Below, piece after piece: positions 25,735 through 36,850 of a stretch of 64,000 nt of DNA. The notes beneath the pieces are model-generated. The model had not been told where the DNA came from. It saw only the letters and a program-made list of their open reading frames with translations, and searched no databases. This stretch comes from Raphanus sativus (lineage: Eukaryota; Streptophyta; Magnoliopsida; Brassicales; Brassicaceae): contig NC_079517.1 of NCBI RefSeq assembly GCF_000801105.2, positions 17,617,579-17,681,578 on the forward strand. Reading direction: 5' to 3'. Within the stretch, counting starts at the first letter, position 1; each line of letters opens with the position of its first letter. The translations under genes were made by a program, and so were the position numbers.

Positions 25735-26070
25735 ATATTATTAAGCCGAGTTTACAAAGTCTTTATGTAAAGCATCTGTAATGAAAGTAGGAACATAATA
25801 ATAAAATTCATAACTGGCGTTATTAGGTATAATAACAGCTTTTGCCAATTTATCTGCTACTTCATTTCCAGATCGCTTTATCCATCTGAATTTCAACTTC
25901 TTTAAACTTTGTACTCCACCATCTTACTTCTCGAGTCCAATTATGAACTCCAAAGCTTAAAAGATTTGCATTGAGGATATCCATCATCTTCTTATTGTCA
26001 CCTTCAAAAATCACCTTAGTAAAACCACGACCCCAACAATCAGCTAATTTGTATTTCTAAATTGGCTTAG
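25735..26070 (-). pseudogene. RNase H-like (RVT_3) fragment
   Basis: The minus strand reads DCWGRGFTKVIFEGDNKKMMDILNANLLSFGVHNW...WWSTKFKEVEI, then after a 1-base frame change RWIKRSGNEVADKLAKAVIIPN. These are the VxFEGDN and N-x-x-AD-x-LAK signatures of RNase H-like domains found at LINE ORF2 C-termini or as stand-alone plant proteins. It is frameshifted and has no upstream catalytic region. Confidence 0.7.
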
Positions 26071-26567
26071 AGTAATATATAATAACATCACACCGGCATA
26101 CCACATTTCATAAAAGAGTGACCTATCACCTTATAGTCGATTAGACCAAATTTAATAAATATCAACATTAGCTTTCTCTAGTTTTCTCAGGATCCAAATG
26201 GACAAGTCTTCTTTCGTCGGTGCTTTAAGTGTTATGGGAGACCTTGGTGGCTCCGGGAAGCAAAAATCGTCTGTGGTTTATCTCGATGGAAATGGTCATT
26301 TCAGCAATTATAGTGGCTTCTCCATTTTTCTTGCAGCAATCAGTCTCATTTTTCTTGAAATTTACATGTAGTCGAAAGCTAAATCCAAAAAAAAATTACA
26401 TATAGTCGCCCAATCTACAACGTGAACTCAAGTGTACGCTTATTTTCTTGTTAAACAATTCCTTTTTATTGGTTGTATTCAAATTGGTTGTATTCAAATA
26501 AGATATTATATCCGGAAGTTGACATAATATCCATAATATCCTCATGCGTGGAATAAATAGCTGGACC
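26071..26567. other. Unassigned sequence with a short open frame
   Basis: A 57-codon frame starts at about 26199 (MDKSSFVGALSVMGDLGGSGKQKSSVVYLDGNGHF...). I do not recognise it, and its hydrophobic tail comes from AT-rich sequence. It may be a piece of the LINE-like relic next door. Confidence 0.3.
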
Positions 26568-26575
26568 ATTCTCAT

Positions 26576-27090
26576 CTAAGTTGCATGGAAACTCGGATAA
26601 AAATATGTTTAACGTTTCAATAACGTTTCAGAATCAAAATCTTTTGGAAATTCGTCGGAACTCATTAGAAACTCGTTTTTTAAAAACCAAATTTTGGAAA
26701 CTCAATGGAAACTTGTGTTTTCACTATAGAAACTTATAATTCTGTTTTGAAAACGTGAAGAAAATTTTTAAAAACAAATTTTGTAACTTGTATCTTTATT
26801 TTGAGTTAAATTATTTAATATTTAAGTATGAATATCTGTTATTTAAAATTTTAAATATGATTTCGATGTCCAACTATTAATTGCTTTATTTTTGTATACT
26901 TAACATAAAATTGCTATTTGTTGATTTATATTTTTAGATAGACTAAACAGATAATTGTTAATCATTTATATATATATATATATATATATATTTAAAAACG
27001 TTTCCAAAAGTTTCCATTTCTAAACTTTTTTAAATCACATTTCGAAACGTTTCATTTCCACGTATCCGTTTCCGCTTCCATGCAACCTAG
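26576..27090. mobile_element. hAT-type MITE with 8-bp target duplication
   Basis: Starts CTAAGTTGCATGGAAAC and ends with the complement of CTAGGTTGCATGGAAGC, good terminal inverted repeats. Flanks are ATTCTCAT (26568-26575) and ATTCTCGT (27091-27098), an 8-bp duplication with one mismatch, as expected for hAT elements. The interior has many GAAACTCG/AACGTTTC motifs and a (TA)n run at about 26968-26990. Confidence 0.75.
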
Positions 27091-27098
27091 ATTCTCGT

Positions 27099-28019
27099 AC
27101 AGTTTTCTAACTTTTCGGCCATTCATTATTAAAAAATACTGTGTTTTCACACTATTGAATTAAAGCAAATCTTAGTAGGAGCAGATGGACCACGTACGAA
27201 TACGATCGCAATCTTAATTAGTTTTATGTGATCTCAACCATCTTCCTCTCCTTTCATCCAGCGGTCTAGCAACACGTAAACCAGACTAACCAGTCATCGT
27301 CAACCTTTCTATCGGTCACGTTTCTACTGTTTTATTCGTATCTTCCAGTGAATTTAGAACCGACAAAAAAATTATTATTGGCACTTACCAGTTAACATTA
27401 AAATATGGTCTTACTATTCGTACTATAGATAATTATGAAAAAGCTGTAGAGTTTTTGAGCTAATTAAGTAGGATCACCTTACAGACTCTGAGTCTCACCG
27501 CCTATCTTCTTCCGATGGCTAACATCTATTTTCTTTTTGCAGGTTCATCCGACCATCATAGCTTAGCCAATTAGAGTAAATGTGTTGTCTAATATGTTGT
27601 TTCCTTTAGCTTTAGTCTTAGTTCCATAGGAGTAGACTAAAACTAGCTTTTGTGCCTCATTCTCTTTTAATTATTCCTTTTTGGGGTGGGGTTGATACCA
27701 ACTCGCTAATTTTAGCATAATGGGATGCAAATCCTTTCTATCATATGCACATACCAGATAAGGGCAATACGTGCCAAAAAGTTCGAAGAAAGAAGATTTT
27801 GTCCCCAACTTTTTTGATCAACGGACATTTTCGGGGACCAGAATGAAATTCACATACTTATCAAACAAAAAAAAATTGTAGATGATATGTAAGACCGTGC
27901 AGTTCCAACAAAGATCTAATTTAGAGACAAATTAGCTTAACTAGAAAGAAAAAGAAGAATGAGAGGAACTAGATTACAACTAGTCACACCAAGTCGATTA
28001 TCGACACTCTTAATTCTCA
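27099..28019. other. Intergenic DNA, no gene seen
   Basis: Moderately AT-rich sequence without recognisable exons or element ends. Confidence 0.5.
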
Positions 28020-28803
28020 CTAGAGTTTAACCCGTACATTAGTGCATATTATCAAAAAAAATTTGAATAAATGATTTATATTTTAGTGTTATGTATTATA
28101 TAACTATTAAATATTATTGTTTAGGTTTATTATTAATTTATTAATATATAGTGATTTGTTTTATGTATTTTACCTTTTTATTAATTGTTATTACATTTTC
28201 GAGTTTGGTACTATTAATATATACTTTTGAAATAATCAAATTAAGAATCTTTTTCAACATATGATTTTTGAAAACTATATAGCTGTAGAAACAAAATTTT
28301 AACATATGTTATGAACTTTGTTTTTGTATAAAAATATTATATAGTTAACAAAGTTTAATCCGTTTAATGGTAAATGATAATTTATTTAAATGAAATAATT
28401 TTAAATTTTTAAATATACCCATTTCATATTTAATTTATATAATACTTCTATTTTAATATAATACATACTATAATTATAAATTTATCAAAAGTAGCATAGA
28501 ACTTTTTTGTTTTACAATAAAATTAATTATTATTAATTTATATATTACATATTAATTACAAAGTTAATTAAAATATTATCTAATAAAAAAGTATTTGAAA
28601 ATTTGAGTAAAATTTTGTTAGATTTTTTCTCAAAATATTTTATTATAATTAAAAATAAAATTTAAATTTGAAGTTAAAATTCATTTATTATTAATATTTT
28701 TATTGATTATTGTGTTATATTATGTAATTAATGAAATAAATCTATTATAACTTTTTTTATGGTAGATAAAAATGATACTTCTATTTTATTTTAATAGAGA
28801 AGA
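28020..28803 (-). mobile_element. Small Helitron
   Basis: On the minus strand it starts TCTTCTCTATTAAAAT (28803, preceded by A) and ends at CTAG (28023-28020) followed by T. The terminal hairpin (GCAC...GTAC near 28035-28050) is degenerate. It belongs to the same family as the element at 39251-40507. Confidence 0.7.
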
Positions 28804-29796
28804 TAGGGATTCATTATATACATTCAATCATTCATATACACAACACACTTGCACTATCCACTGCTGACACATGAGGTAATTTAACTATTTGTAGGTAATT
28901 AGGCATGAAGCCTTAATGCTTGCTATAGCTCAAAAGCATAGATTAGCTAGTCCAATAATTATTGGTGATAAGAACACCATTAGCTAGTCCAATAATTATT
29001 GGTGATAAGAACACCAAAAACAATGTTAACAGAGAGGCCAATTCTATACGAGATAATAATATATTTCCGCTGTTTAAAAAAAAATACATATTCTAAATGT
29101 CATTTTAGATTTGTACACACAAATTAAGAAACAATTTAAATTTTCCAAATTTTTTATATAAAAACATCATTACAAATACATCTACTTACATTTTAATTAA
29201 TAGAAAATAAACTAGAGAATAAAATTATTAAATTTTGTATTGAAGTACTAAAATAGACGCTTATTTTACAACGAAATTTTTTATCTACGACGATAATTAA
29301 TATAAAAAATTTGTCTCTACAATGATACTTTATATGAAACGGAGGAACTGTCGATTTTGCATATATATCTTTGAAACGTGCTAAGCATCAATGATGTGAT
29401 CGCAACGTCTCTATGTTAGTTAAAAGGAAAGCATTAAGTATAATGCAGAAACATCCATCAGTAAGATGGCCACCTTTCATTTATTATCTAACCATTTAGT
29501 AGCATGGTGTAATTGTTTCTACATGTAATATGCTCATCCATACGAATTCTTTCCTATGAAAAAAATCTAAAATAAATTAATATATAGGAACAAAAAGAAA
29601 AGGATAAATATCAACACTTGCAAGTTACAACCATGCAAAGAAGACTTCTACAAGTAGACCCCTTCCTCTGTCTGTCCCTCTTTAATATTGTGTTCGTGTG
29701 AGATCTACCCACCTATAGACAACCTTCGAATCTGGCACTTCTTGTTTCCGACACAAACACATAAGATATTATAACACAAACAGGAAGTGTATAAAA
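28804..29796. other. Intergenic region upstream of the DUF688 gene
   Basis: Contains a perfect 37-bp tandem duplication (28944-28980 and 28981-29016, unit starting TAGCTAGTCCAATAATTATT). The remainder is AT-rich with no exon seen. The last 150 bp would hold the promoter of the following gene. Confidence 0.5.
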
Positions 29797-30228
29797 TTGT
29801 CGGGAATGTTGAGAGATGGCGTGGAGTACTCTGCAGTCGATGAGGAGCAAGAAGAAGAGAGATCTTTCTACTATGGCAGAGCTTCCATACCGTTCATATG
29901 GGAGTCAAGGCCAGGCACACCCAAACACGATCACTTTTCCGATTTCTCTCTTCCTCCGCAGCTCACGCCACCTCCGTCCTATTACTCCTCATCAGGGGTT
30001 TTGTCGACGCCAAAGAGACAGAACAAGGTGAGAACAAAACTAACTAGAATCCTGTCCATGTCTCTGTTCCATGACCTCAAGAAGACCAGTAACAGTAGCA
30101 AGACGACGACCAACTACATCTCAGGGTCTACGTCTTCTTCATCTTCGTTTTCCTCGTCACCACATTCTTTGAGAAAACCAGCGAGTCATGTTACAAAGAG
30201 CATGAGTTTAGGTCGTCACCGACCTTAA
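29797..30228 (+). CDS. DUF688-type protein, probably truncated by a frameshift
   Basis: Single-exon frame of 143 residues. It carries the IPFIWESRPGTPK motif (residues 32-44) that marks the plant DUF688 family (function unknown), followed by PPPSYYSS, a basic KRQNKVRTKLTRI segment and serine-rich stretches. The frame ends at RHRP-stop (30226-30228). One base out of frame the sequence stays open to a TAG at 30360-30362 and reads SSPTLTLCCSNGGRKGLSSPLGSMKRAFFSVPRHGSTGKS..., in keeping with the C-terminus expected for the family. A single base, probably an A near 30208, appears deleted. Whether this is a real mutation or a sequence error cannot be told here. Confidence 0.75.
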   Translation: MSGMLRDGVEYSAVDEEQEEERSFYYGRASIPFIWESRPGTPKHDHFSDFSLPPQLTPPPSYYSSSGVLSTPKRQNKVRTKLTRILSMSLFHDLKKTSNSSKTTTNYISGSTSSSSSFSSSPHSLRKPASHVTKSMSLGRHRP

Positions 30229-30362
30229 CTCTGTGTTGCTCCAATGGTGGAAGAAAAGGTTTAAGTTCTCCACTGGGGAGTATGAAGAGAGCTTTCTTCT
30301 CTGTTCCTAGACATGGATCCACTGGTAAATCTATCACCATCGGCGACACCGAACAAAGATAG

Positions 30363-30710
30363 ATTATGTTCATTTATTGTGTTCTTGATTCGTTCAATGA
30401 GCGGTTATGCCTCATTGAACAGAAAGTGTGCTATAATGATTTGATGTTTGAATGTATTGTTGTGATGTATATATCTATATAGTTTGTCTCTGTCAACCGT
30501 GGTATAAAGCTTGTGTTGTAAACTGTCTAGAACCAAGAAAGTTATCCCAGCAAAACGAAGTCAAATAGATCTTTTCTATACACAAAGATTAGCATGTCAT
30601 GTGTATTAAGGGGTCAGTAGAATATTCGGGTGTGAGAAGAAGCCTTAGCTATACAGTGATACAAACAAAACGGGTTATGGTGTGTCATTGATATCCTTAG
30701 TTATAACTTC
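30363..30710. other. Intergenic region between convergent genes
   Basis: Holds the presumed 3' UTRs of the DUF688 gene (+) and the sororin-like gene (-). No additional gene seen. Confidence 0.6.
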
Positions 30711-32256
30711 TTAGTCTAAGTCGCTACTAGATACCTCTTCTTCTTGCAGCTCAAATGCATCGACCTCTGCAAAGTACGCTTTCTGCTGCTCAATATAATC
30801 CTGAGGCACATTATCTTCCTTATTCTTCTTCACTGTTCGCTGCCTCTGTAATATAACAATGGATACATAATTAGATTTGGAGAAAACTTTCAAGCAACCA
30901 GTAAGTAAAAGGCTCTACAAATGGATAAGAGGAGATACAAGTTGCATATCTCATAACAGAGGCAGGAAAAGTTGTGACGGATCAATGTTAAAACATTAGA
31001 TGCACTGATGTACAATTTGCTAGAACACTAAAACCGATAGACCCCAAAAAGATCAAAGCAACCGAGAACTAGTACATTTCTATTAAGTAAATATATATAG
31101 CTAGAGCTTTCTTGGAATTTACCTTTTTGGGAGCCACTTTTGAGGGCTTAGTTTTATTTTCATCCGCTTGAAGTTTCCTCTTCCTGTTATACAAATTTCA
31201 AAAAAAACTTTACTTAAACAACGCCATGCTTGAATTTTACACAGGCCTCAAAACGCTAAGCGAGTTAATGGGTATAATAGGTTCAACACTAACACCATCT
31301 ATCTCATCAAGATTTCTTACTGATAAGATTTTTTCAAAAAGAAGAGAACCAGACCACCAGAGAGCAGCATATACTACTATGTTTAACCCTGATTCCACAT
31401 GTCCGTAGCTACCATTACTTATACAATCACACATGACTGAATGAGTTTTCATACCCAGGGGTTGAGATCAAGTCAAGACGAAGGCGAGGCATTGCACTAG
31501 AGGAAGACACGTCTTTAATCCTTTTTCTCCCAGAAGCCTTCCTTCTAACAGTGTAAACAGAGTACGGCTCAGTAACCTCCTTGTCACCAACACCTAAAGC
31601 ATAACCACAGTTGTTTAAAAACATCAGCTTAAGGAACATGACGATGACACCCAACCCAACCCAACTAGTTCTCTTCCACTAACGTCACAAATCAAGAACG
31701 AATCTAAAGATTCTTCCTTTCAATTCCTAATCAATAACCCTAGACTTGCGCACAAATTCAATTCAACTCAAAATCGATATCCTAGAACCAAATTCGAGCA
31801 AACCCATTGCAGGTGACTCTCACCGGAGCGAGGCTGAGGCGGCGCGGAGGCCGGAAAACCTAGATCGGCGGACATACGGCGAGTGACGGGTCTTGACCGG
31901 GAAGCGGGACCACCTTCTGGTTTATCGACGGCATCGGGTTTAGAGGGAGGAGAAGGCGTAGGGGCCGCCGGAGATGCCAGATCGGCGGAATTACGGCGAG
32001 TTACGGGCCTAACGGACTTGGAAACGGTTCCGGTTACGGTCACGGCGACAACGTTTGAGGAGTTATTGACAGCTTGGGACTTGTCCTTGAGAGAGGTTTG
32101 ATCAACTAATCTCTTGAGAGAAGAAGTGAGGCTCGGATTCGCGAATTTGACGGAGGGAGAAGAGGGATGGTGGGGGGTTCTGTTGGAGATGGTGTTGGTG
32201 CAATCTCCGAGGGGTTTTCTATGTGGTCTTCCTGCGACGGAATGGTGAGGTTCCAT
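30711..32256 (-). CDS. Sororin-like sister-chromatid cohesion protein
   Basis: Four exons on the minus strand: 32256-31824, 31593-31455, 31183-31123 and 30845-30711, all with GT-AG borders, giving 255 residues. The start is ATG at 32256 (MEPHHSVAGRPHRKPLGDCTNTI). The N-terminal half is basic and Ser/Pro-rich with two RPVTRR(N/M)SADL repeats (about residues 97 and 130), suited to phosphorylation. The C-terminus QDYIEQQKAYFAEVDAFELQEEEVSSSDLD resembles the conserved sororin C-terminal domain. I recall At3g56250 as the Arabidopsis sororin, which protects cohesin from WAPL. The assignment rests on motif memory. An E2F-like site lies in the leader, fitting S-phase expression. Confidence 0.7.
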
Positions 32257-32311
32257 ACTTCCTCCGGCGAGAGTGAGTCTTTTGGGGTTCACCTGAGGTT
32301 GCCACTGCCTA

Positions 32312-32321
32312 TTGGCGGGAA
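32312..32321. promoter_or_regulatory. E2F-like site and site II motifs of the sororin-like gene
   Basis: TTGGCGGGAA (32312-32321) matches the E2F consensus and lies 56 bp upstream of the ATG of the sororin-like gene. TGGGCC motifs at about 32417 and 32447 (site II type, found in plant cell-cycle genes) lie further upstream. Together they suggest expression in dividing cells. Confidence 0.6.
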
Positions 32322-32551
32322 GGTAGAGGGTGGAAGGTGGAGAGGAGAGGAGAAGAGTTCTGAAGAAGCCTCGAGAGCTGGAGGGGAGGACAAGATTCTA
32401 TTGTAAGTGGATTTATGGGCCCGTTTTGTTGAATTATTAGTGGGCCTATATGTTGTTACGATGAGTCTAAGGATGAACAAATCATTATAATCTACTACTC
32501 GATTTTGATCTACGCTTTTATCCTCGAAGTTAAGTTTAATTTAGATATATA

Positions 32552-32711
32552 AGCCCTGTTCGTTTGGTTGCCGCCGGTTTTAGCGTCAGCGTCGGCGTCA
32601 GCGTCGGCGTCATGGCTGCGTCAAACTCGCTTATATGATGTTCGTTTCATAGACGCCGACGCTGACGCCGACGCCGACGCATGTACCTGCGGCGACCAAA
32701 CGAACAGCACT
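32552..32711. mobile_element. GC-rich MITE with GCGTCGGCGTC minisatellite arms
   Basis: Starts GCCCTGTTCGTTTGGTTGCCG and ends with the complement of GTGCTGTTCGTTTGGTCGCCG, about 20-bp inverted repeats. Each arm contains a 12-bp tandem repeat GCGTC(A/G)GCGTCG, in inverted order, so the whole 160 bp folds back on itself. It stands out as strongly GC-rich in AT-rich surroundings. Target duplication unclear. Confidence 0.65.
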
Positions 32712-33297
32712 ATAGTAATTCCAATCTATTTATGGGCTTGTGTATTTCATATTTCCGACCAGAAAATAATTGTAATGGGCTTCGATGATATTAGAATGGA
32801 TTGTCAATATTGTTAATTTGGAATTGCTATTCTTATGTCCAAACAATCTATATTTAAAATGATATATACGTTTTTAAATATTATCAAAGGGTACTTCAAC
32901 TTAAATAAATTAGATGTATTTATACCATACTATTTACCTATTTCCAAACATTATCAATGGATCAAATGCTGGGAAGGGACAAAAATGTTTAAAAAAAATC
33001 TATTATAGACCACATATATTTTTGTTTTAATTTTTTTTTTTAAAAATCGTAAATAGGGGAAAAAGACCAAGTAACCAAAAAATTTCAACTTATTTACAAA
33101 CCCAACCACCAAAACCCATTAACCCGACCCGACCCAACTTAGAAACCCTAAATTCCCAATTTTATCTTTCCCCACTCATGATTTCAAACTCTCTCTCCCA
33201 TAACCATCACGATTTCAAACTCCTCTTTCTAATCAAACTCAAATTCAAGCACAATCATCTCAAAACAACTATCCCCATTTCCAATTTCGTGTGTGCA
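32712..33297. other. Intergenic region and leader of the lysine-rich ORF
   Basis: AT-rich sequence, then a C-rich leader (AACCCGACCCGACCC at about 33121, AAACCCTAAA at about 33142). A start codon at 33178 is in frame with the ORF below, but the encoded N-terminus (HNHHDFKLLF) looks like untranslated leader. Confidence 0.45.
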
Positions 33298-33897
33298 ATG
33301 TCGCCAAAAACTCGGCTCGCCGACAAGAAAGAAAAAGCAGGAGCATCGGAAAAGAATGATTCACCGGCGACGAAGAAGAAAAGTGTGACAGAGAAGAAGA
33401 AGAACGCCGGCGTGAAAAGAAAAGAAGCGGCAGCGAAAAGGAGAGCCGCCATTAAGAAAAAGAGAGATGAGGCGAAGAGGAGTGAGACCGCAGAGAAGAA
33501 GAGGAAGCGAGACAGTGGTCTGGACGGTGAGTCCTCGTCGAATCCAACCAAGAGGGCTCGGAACCGTGTGAGAGAAACCGCAGCATCTCCACCAGAACAT
33601 CAAGGCGTTCATTCCCCCACACCAGCAGCAGAATTGCCTTCTCAGGCCGATAGCGAGGGTATACCACGCCAAGTGCTTCCGAGTCAGCCACAAAAATCCC
33701 CAACACCAACTCATGCAGCGAGTGAGGCCCAGAATCCACAACAACCTCGAGTAACCTCAGGCTCTTCCAGAAAGAGTCCTTCACATCGTGTAGACGAGCA
33801 GAACGGTCAGGAGATTCGATCTAACAACAGAGATTCAAACGCACCCAAGTTTGCTGTTCATAATGATGCGCCAAGAACGGTAAACAAGTCAATTTAA
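33298..33897 (+). CDS. Lysine-rich basic protein, unknown
   Basis: From ATG 33298 (MSPKTRLADKKEKAG) 199 residues remain open. The first 90 are dominated by Lys/Arg/Ala/Glu (KKKSVTEKKKNAGVKRKEAAAKRRAAIKKKRDEAK), with several nuclear-localisation-like clusters and a likely helix. The rest is Ser/Pro/Gln-rich and disordered-looking. The frame could continue by splicing: an AACGG|GTAAAC donor lies at about 33879. No domain is recognised. It is followed by a repeat tract and an RPA1-like pseudogene, a mix often seen in Helitron cargo, so it could be the N-terminus of a transposon protein. Confidence 0.4.
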   Translation: MSPKTRLADKKEKAGASEKNDSPATKKKSVTEKKKNAGVKRKEAAAKRRAAIKKKRDEAKRSETAEKKRKRDSGLDGESSSNPTKRARNRVRETAASPPEHQGVHSPTPAAELPSQADSEGIPRQVLPSQPQKSPTPTHAASEAQNPQQPRVTSGSSRKSPSHRVDEQNGQEIRSNNRDSNAPKFAVHNDAPRTVNKSI

Positions 33898-33949
33898 AAT
33901 GGTTTTAAAAATATTTATGATATGGTTGAACTAAGAAATAGGTAGTAAC

Positions 33950-34420
33950 TATATAAGTCGTGTAGATGTCCAAGTAGTGTGACTAGTACAACTACAAGAA
34001 TGAAATAATATCTTGAAAAATAGAATCAATGGAACTAGTATAACTAGTACAAACACACTTTTTATAACTAACATTACTGGTACAACTATTAAAAATATAA
34101 TTAGTTAAACTAATACAACTGAGTATTGTATAACTAGTACAACTAAAATAGTGAAAATGGTGCAACTGGTAATAATATGTTGTAAACAGATTCAGGATAA
34201 CTAGTTATACCATGCTTTTTATAAGTAATATAACTGGTACAACTATTAAAATTATAACTAGTTTCACTAGGACAAGCGAGTATTGTTTAAGTAGATGGTT
34301 TTATTGATGTATAACTTGTCTAACTGGTACAACTATGCTTCTTATACGTAGTCAGACTGGTATAACTAGTGAAGTATTTTGTATAACTGATTTAACGAGA
34401 TGGTGTTTTTGTTATGGCAA
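33950..34420. repeat. Degenerate AACTAGTACAACTA minisatellite
   Basis: About 470 bp in which the theme (T)AACTAGTACAACTA or AACTGGTACAACTA recurs every 15-40 bp with drift. It lies between the lysine-rich ORF and the RPA1-like pseudogene. Confidence 0.65.
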
Positions 34421-34598
34421 TTTATATATCTAAGAGTGATTAGTAAGGTAAAAATATTTGTTATTTAATACGATATTATACCGAGATACCACGTTTATTG
34501 AATTAGGTTTAGTAAACCTATATAAGACTCGCTTCTCCACATAATTTTATTCATTCACTACACTCGAAACCTTAACAAGTTTATCTCATTCTCCTATA

Positions 34599-35860
34599 AT
34601 GGCTGCGGTAACTTCTGTGTCTGATTTGAAACCATTCAAGTCAATGTGACAGATTAGGGTTAAGATCATTCGTTTATGGAAGCAGTATTTTGCTGCTGGT
34701 GGCCTAACAACTAAGATGCATCTTTACTTTTCATATAACGAAATATTATAAATGTTGTGTGATTTATTTATTTTTTCAAAATTTCTATTATTATTTTTTT
34801 AATTTTGTAGGGTGTTAAGATTAATGCGTCTGTCAAGAAGGATCTGGTTAATCAGTTTGATTCATTTCTTTCACAAGGGAGTTCGAAGATTCTCATCAAC
34901 GTTTCACTTAACCCCCTCATGTGGTTCATACCGAACAACCATACATCCATACAAAATTGGATTTCTCTCCACCACACGCGTGAGGTGTTGTGATGCTTTG
35001 CCCGATGAGCTAACTGGTTTTGAACAAGTCGAGTACTATTTGGTTGGTAAGTTCTATTAGTCTGCTACTTTGAAATCATTTTCATGTATATTTCGATTAT
35101 ATATCTTACATATTTTTCTGTCAGATGTGATAGGTCAGATTGTGGAGGTGACCCAAATTGAAGTTGTATCATCCAATGGGAAAGATACGCAGAAAATTAC
35201 GGTGGAACTTCACAATGAAAAGTAATTGAGTTTATATATTTTCTTCTTTATTCATATTTATAATTGTTACGTGATCTGATTTATTATTTTTCCAATCTTA
35301 TCTTAGGGATGAACGTCTGCCAATGGTATTGTGAGGTAACTTGGCTACTGATGTAAGTGAGGCAATTGAAAGACGCGGTGAAAACTCAATAGTTTGTGTG
35401 TTGAGATTTGGGAAAATTAAAGTTTAGAAAGGTATTGTATCCTATCATACAATATTAGTTCTTTCTTTAAAACTACAATTCGAGTTTTTTATAATTCATT
35501 GTATACCATTACATTGTCAAATGCAGACGAACATAGTGTGTCCAATGCGTATAACGTATCATATGTCGAACTGAATGTCGAACTGAATCCATTTATGCCT
35601 GAGGTGGATGCTTTTGTGTCATTGTAGGTTTTTTCTATCTATAGTTTGCATATATTTATCAATATTGTCATGTCTAAGCCGTAAATATAAGAAACTTAAT
35701 TATATTGATATCCTTTAAAGGTTGCCGAGGGATGAATTTCCATTGGAACTTGTGCAAGCTAAGCCTCTTGCGTTGACTAATGGTGCTGGGGATAAAAAGG
35801 ATTTTTTGGTCATCACTTCTAGAAAGACCATATCTCAGTTGGACGTTGAATCCTACCAGG
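34599..35860 (+). pseudogene. RPA1-like (DUF223/OB-fold) pseudogene
   Basis: Exon-like pieces follow the replication-protein-A-type family that is highly amplified in Brassicaceae. 34599-34720: MAAVTSVSDLKPFKSM-stop-QIRVKIIRLWKQY. 34815-35040: VKINASVKKDLVNQFDSFLSQGSSKILI, a frameshift, then SCGSYRTTIHPYKIGFL. About 35126-35222: DVIGQIVEVTQIEVV. About 35309-35428: DERLPMVL-stop-GNLATDVSEAIERRGENSIVCVLRFGKIKV-stop. About 35526-35625 and 35721-35860: LPRDEFPLELVQAKPLALTNGAGDKK. At least three in-frame stops, two at expected Trp codons (TGG to TGA/TAG), and one frameshift kill it. Working relatives bind single-stranded DNA. Confidence 0.8.
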
Positions 35861-36850
35861 TTAGTTGTTACTGTTTTTTGTTTATTGGAATAGATTTTCG
35901 ATACAGATGTATATTAGTTGTAGTTGTTTTTGCTCTGCAATTTGTTTGTCATAAAACGGATTTTAGAATATTAACTTTAATCAACTGTTGTTTATGTTAT
36001 TCGAATTGTTTAGTCTTCAAAGACCTTCCATTTTGAAACCTAAGTTTCACAGTTTAGAATAGCATTAATCTAGATGACGTATTGACAGATGAAATCAAAC
36101 AACCAGATGCATACTAATAGAACAAAATGATGGATCAATGCCAAGAAACTAAAATGGGAAACTGATGACCTCTATTTCAGAAATTTCAGATACGTAAGGG
36201 AGGACGGAATTGACGAATAGTAGTGTCGGAATCGAAGACACAGTATATGGACTAGGACTTTCTTCCATGACTTCACGAAAGTAAAATTGATCGTGGAACG
36301 AAGGTTCGTTGTAAAGGTTGATCTCATCACCGATTAGAAGGATGTTACAGATCGGAGAGGAGGCGGAATGTTTGTCTCAACAAGCTGGTAATTGCTCTTC
36401 TTTCTTCAATGAGATGCAGTCTGCAGACGGTAAGGGCCGAATAGACGGTAACATGAAACCAAATAAATAATAATAGTTTTGGGTTTTCAACCAAAAAACA
36501 ATTAAACCTTACTCATTTTAAGCGAAAAAACAAAATAAATATGGATTTCGAATGGTAATTATATTATATCAGAAAAAATACCGTTAAACCGAACCAATGT
36601 CCAGTTTAAACAGAACTAATATCTTTTTATAAAAAAAAATTAATAAAAATAATAAAAATAAAATATAAACATATGTTAATTCCATCCAAAATATTGGCTA
36701 ATTGTATAAGGTAACAAAATCATTGCGCAGTTTTTATCAAAGGAGGACGTCTCTAACTTTTTGACAATTTTTATTACCATTAATCAGTAATTAATCATTA
36801 ATCAGTAATTAATTAACTTATAATCAATAAAGAACATAAAATGAATATAA
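35861..36850. other. Intergenic DNA, no gene seen
   Basis: AT-rich DNA with no further exon of the RPA1-like pseudogene. A minus-strand poly-A-type tract at about 36480-36660 is not informative. Confidence 0.5.

Noticed and set aside
32257..32292. Upstream extension of the sororin-like CDS
   Set aside because: The frame is open to 32292 but its first codon is GTG; the first ATG is at 32256.
33255..33784. Minus-strand frames opposite the lysine-rich ORF
   Set aside because: Poly-Lys/Arg codons read in reverse give Phe/Leu/Ser-rich false frames.
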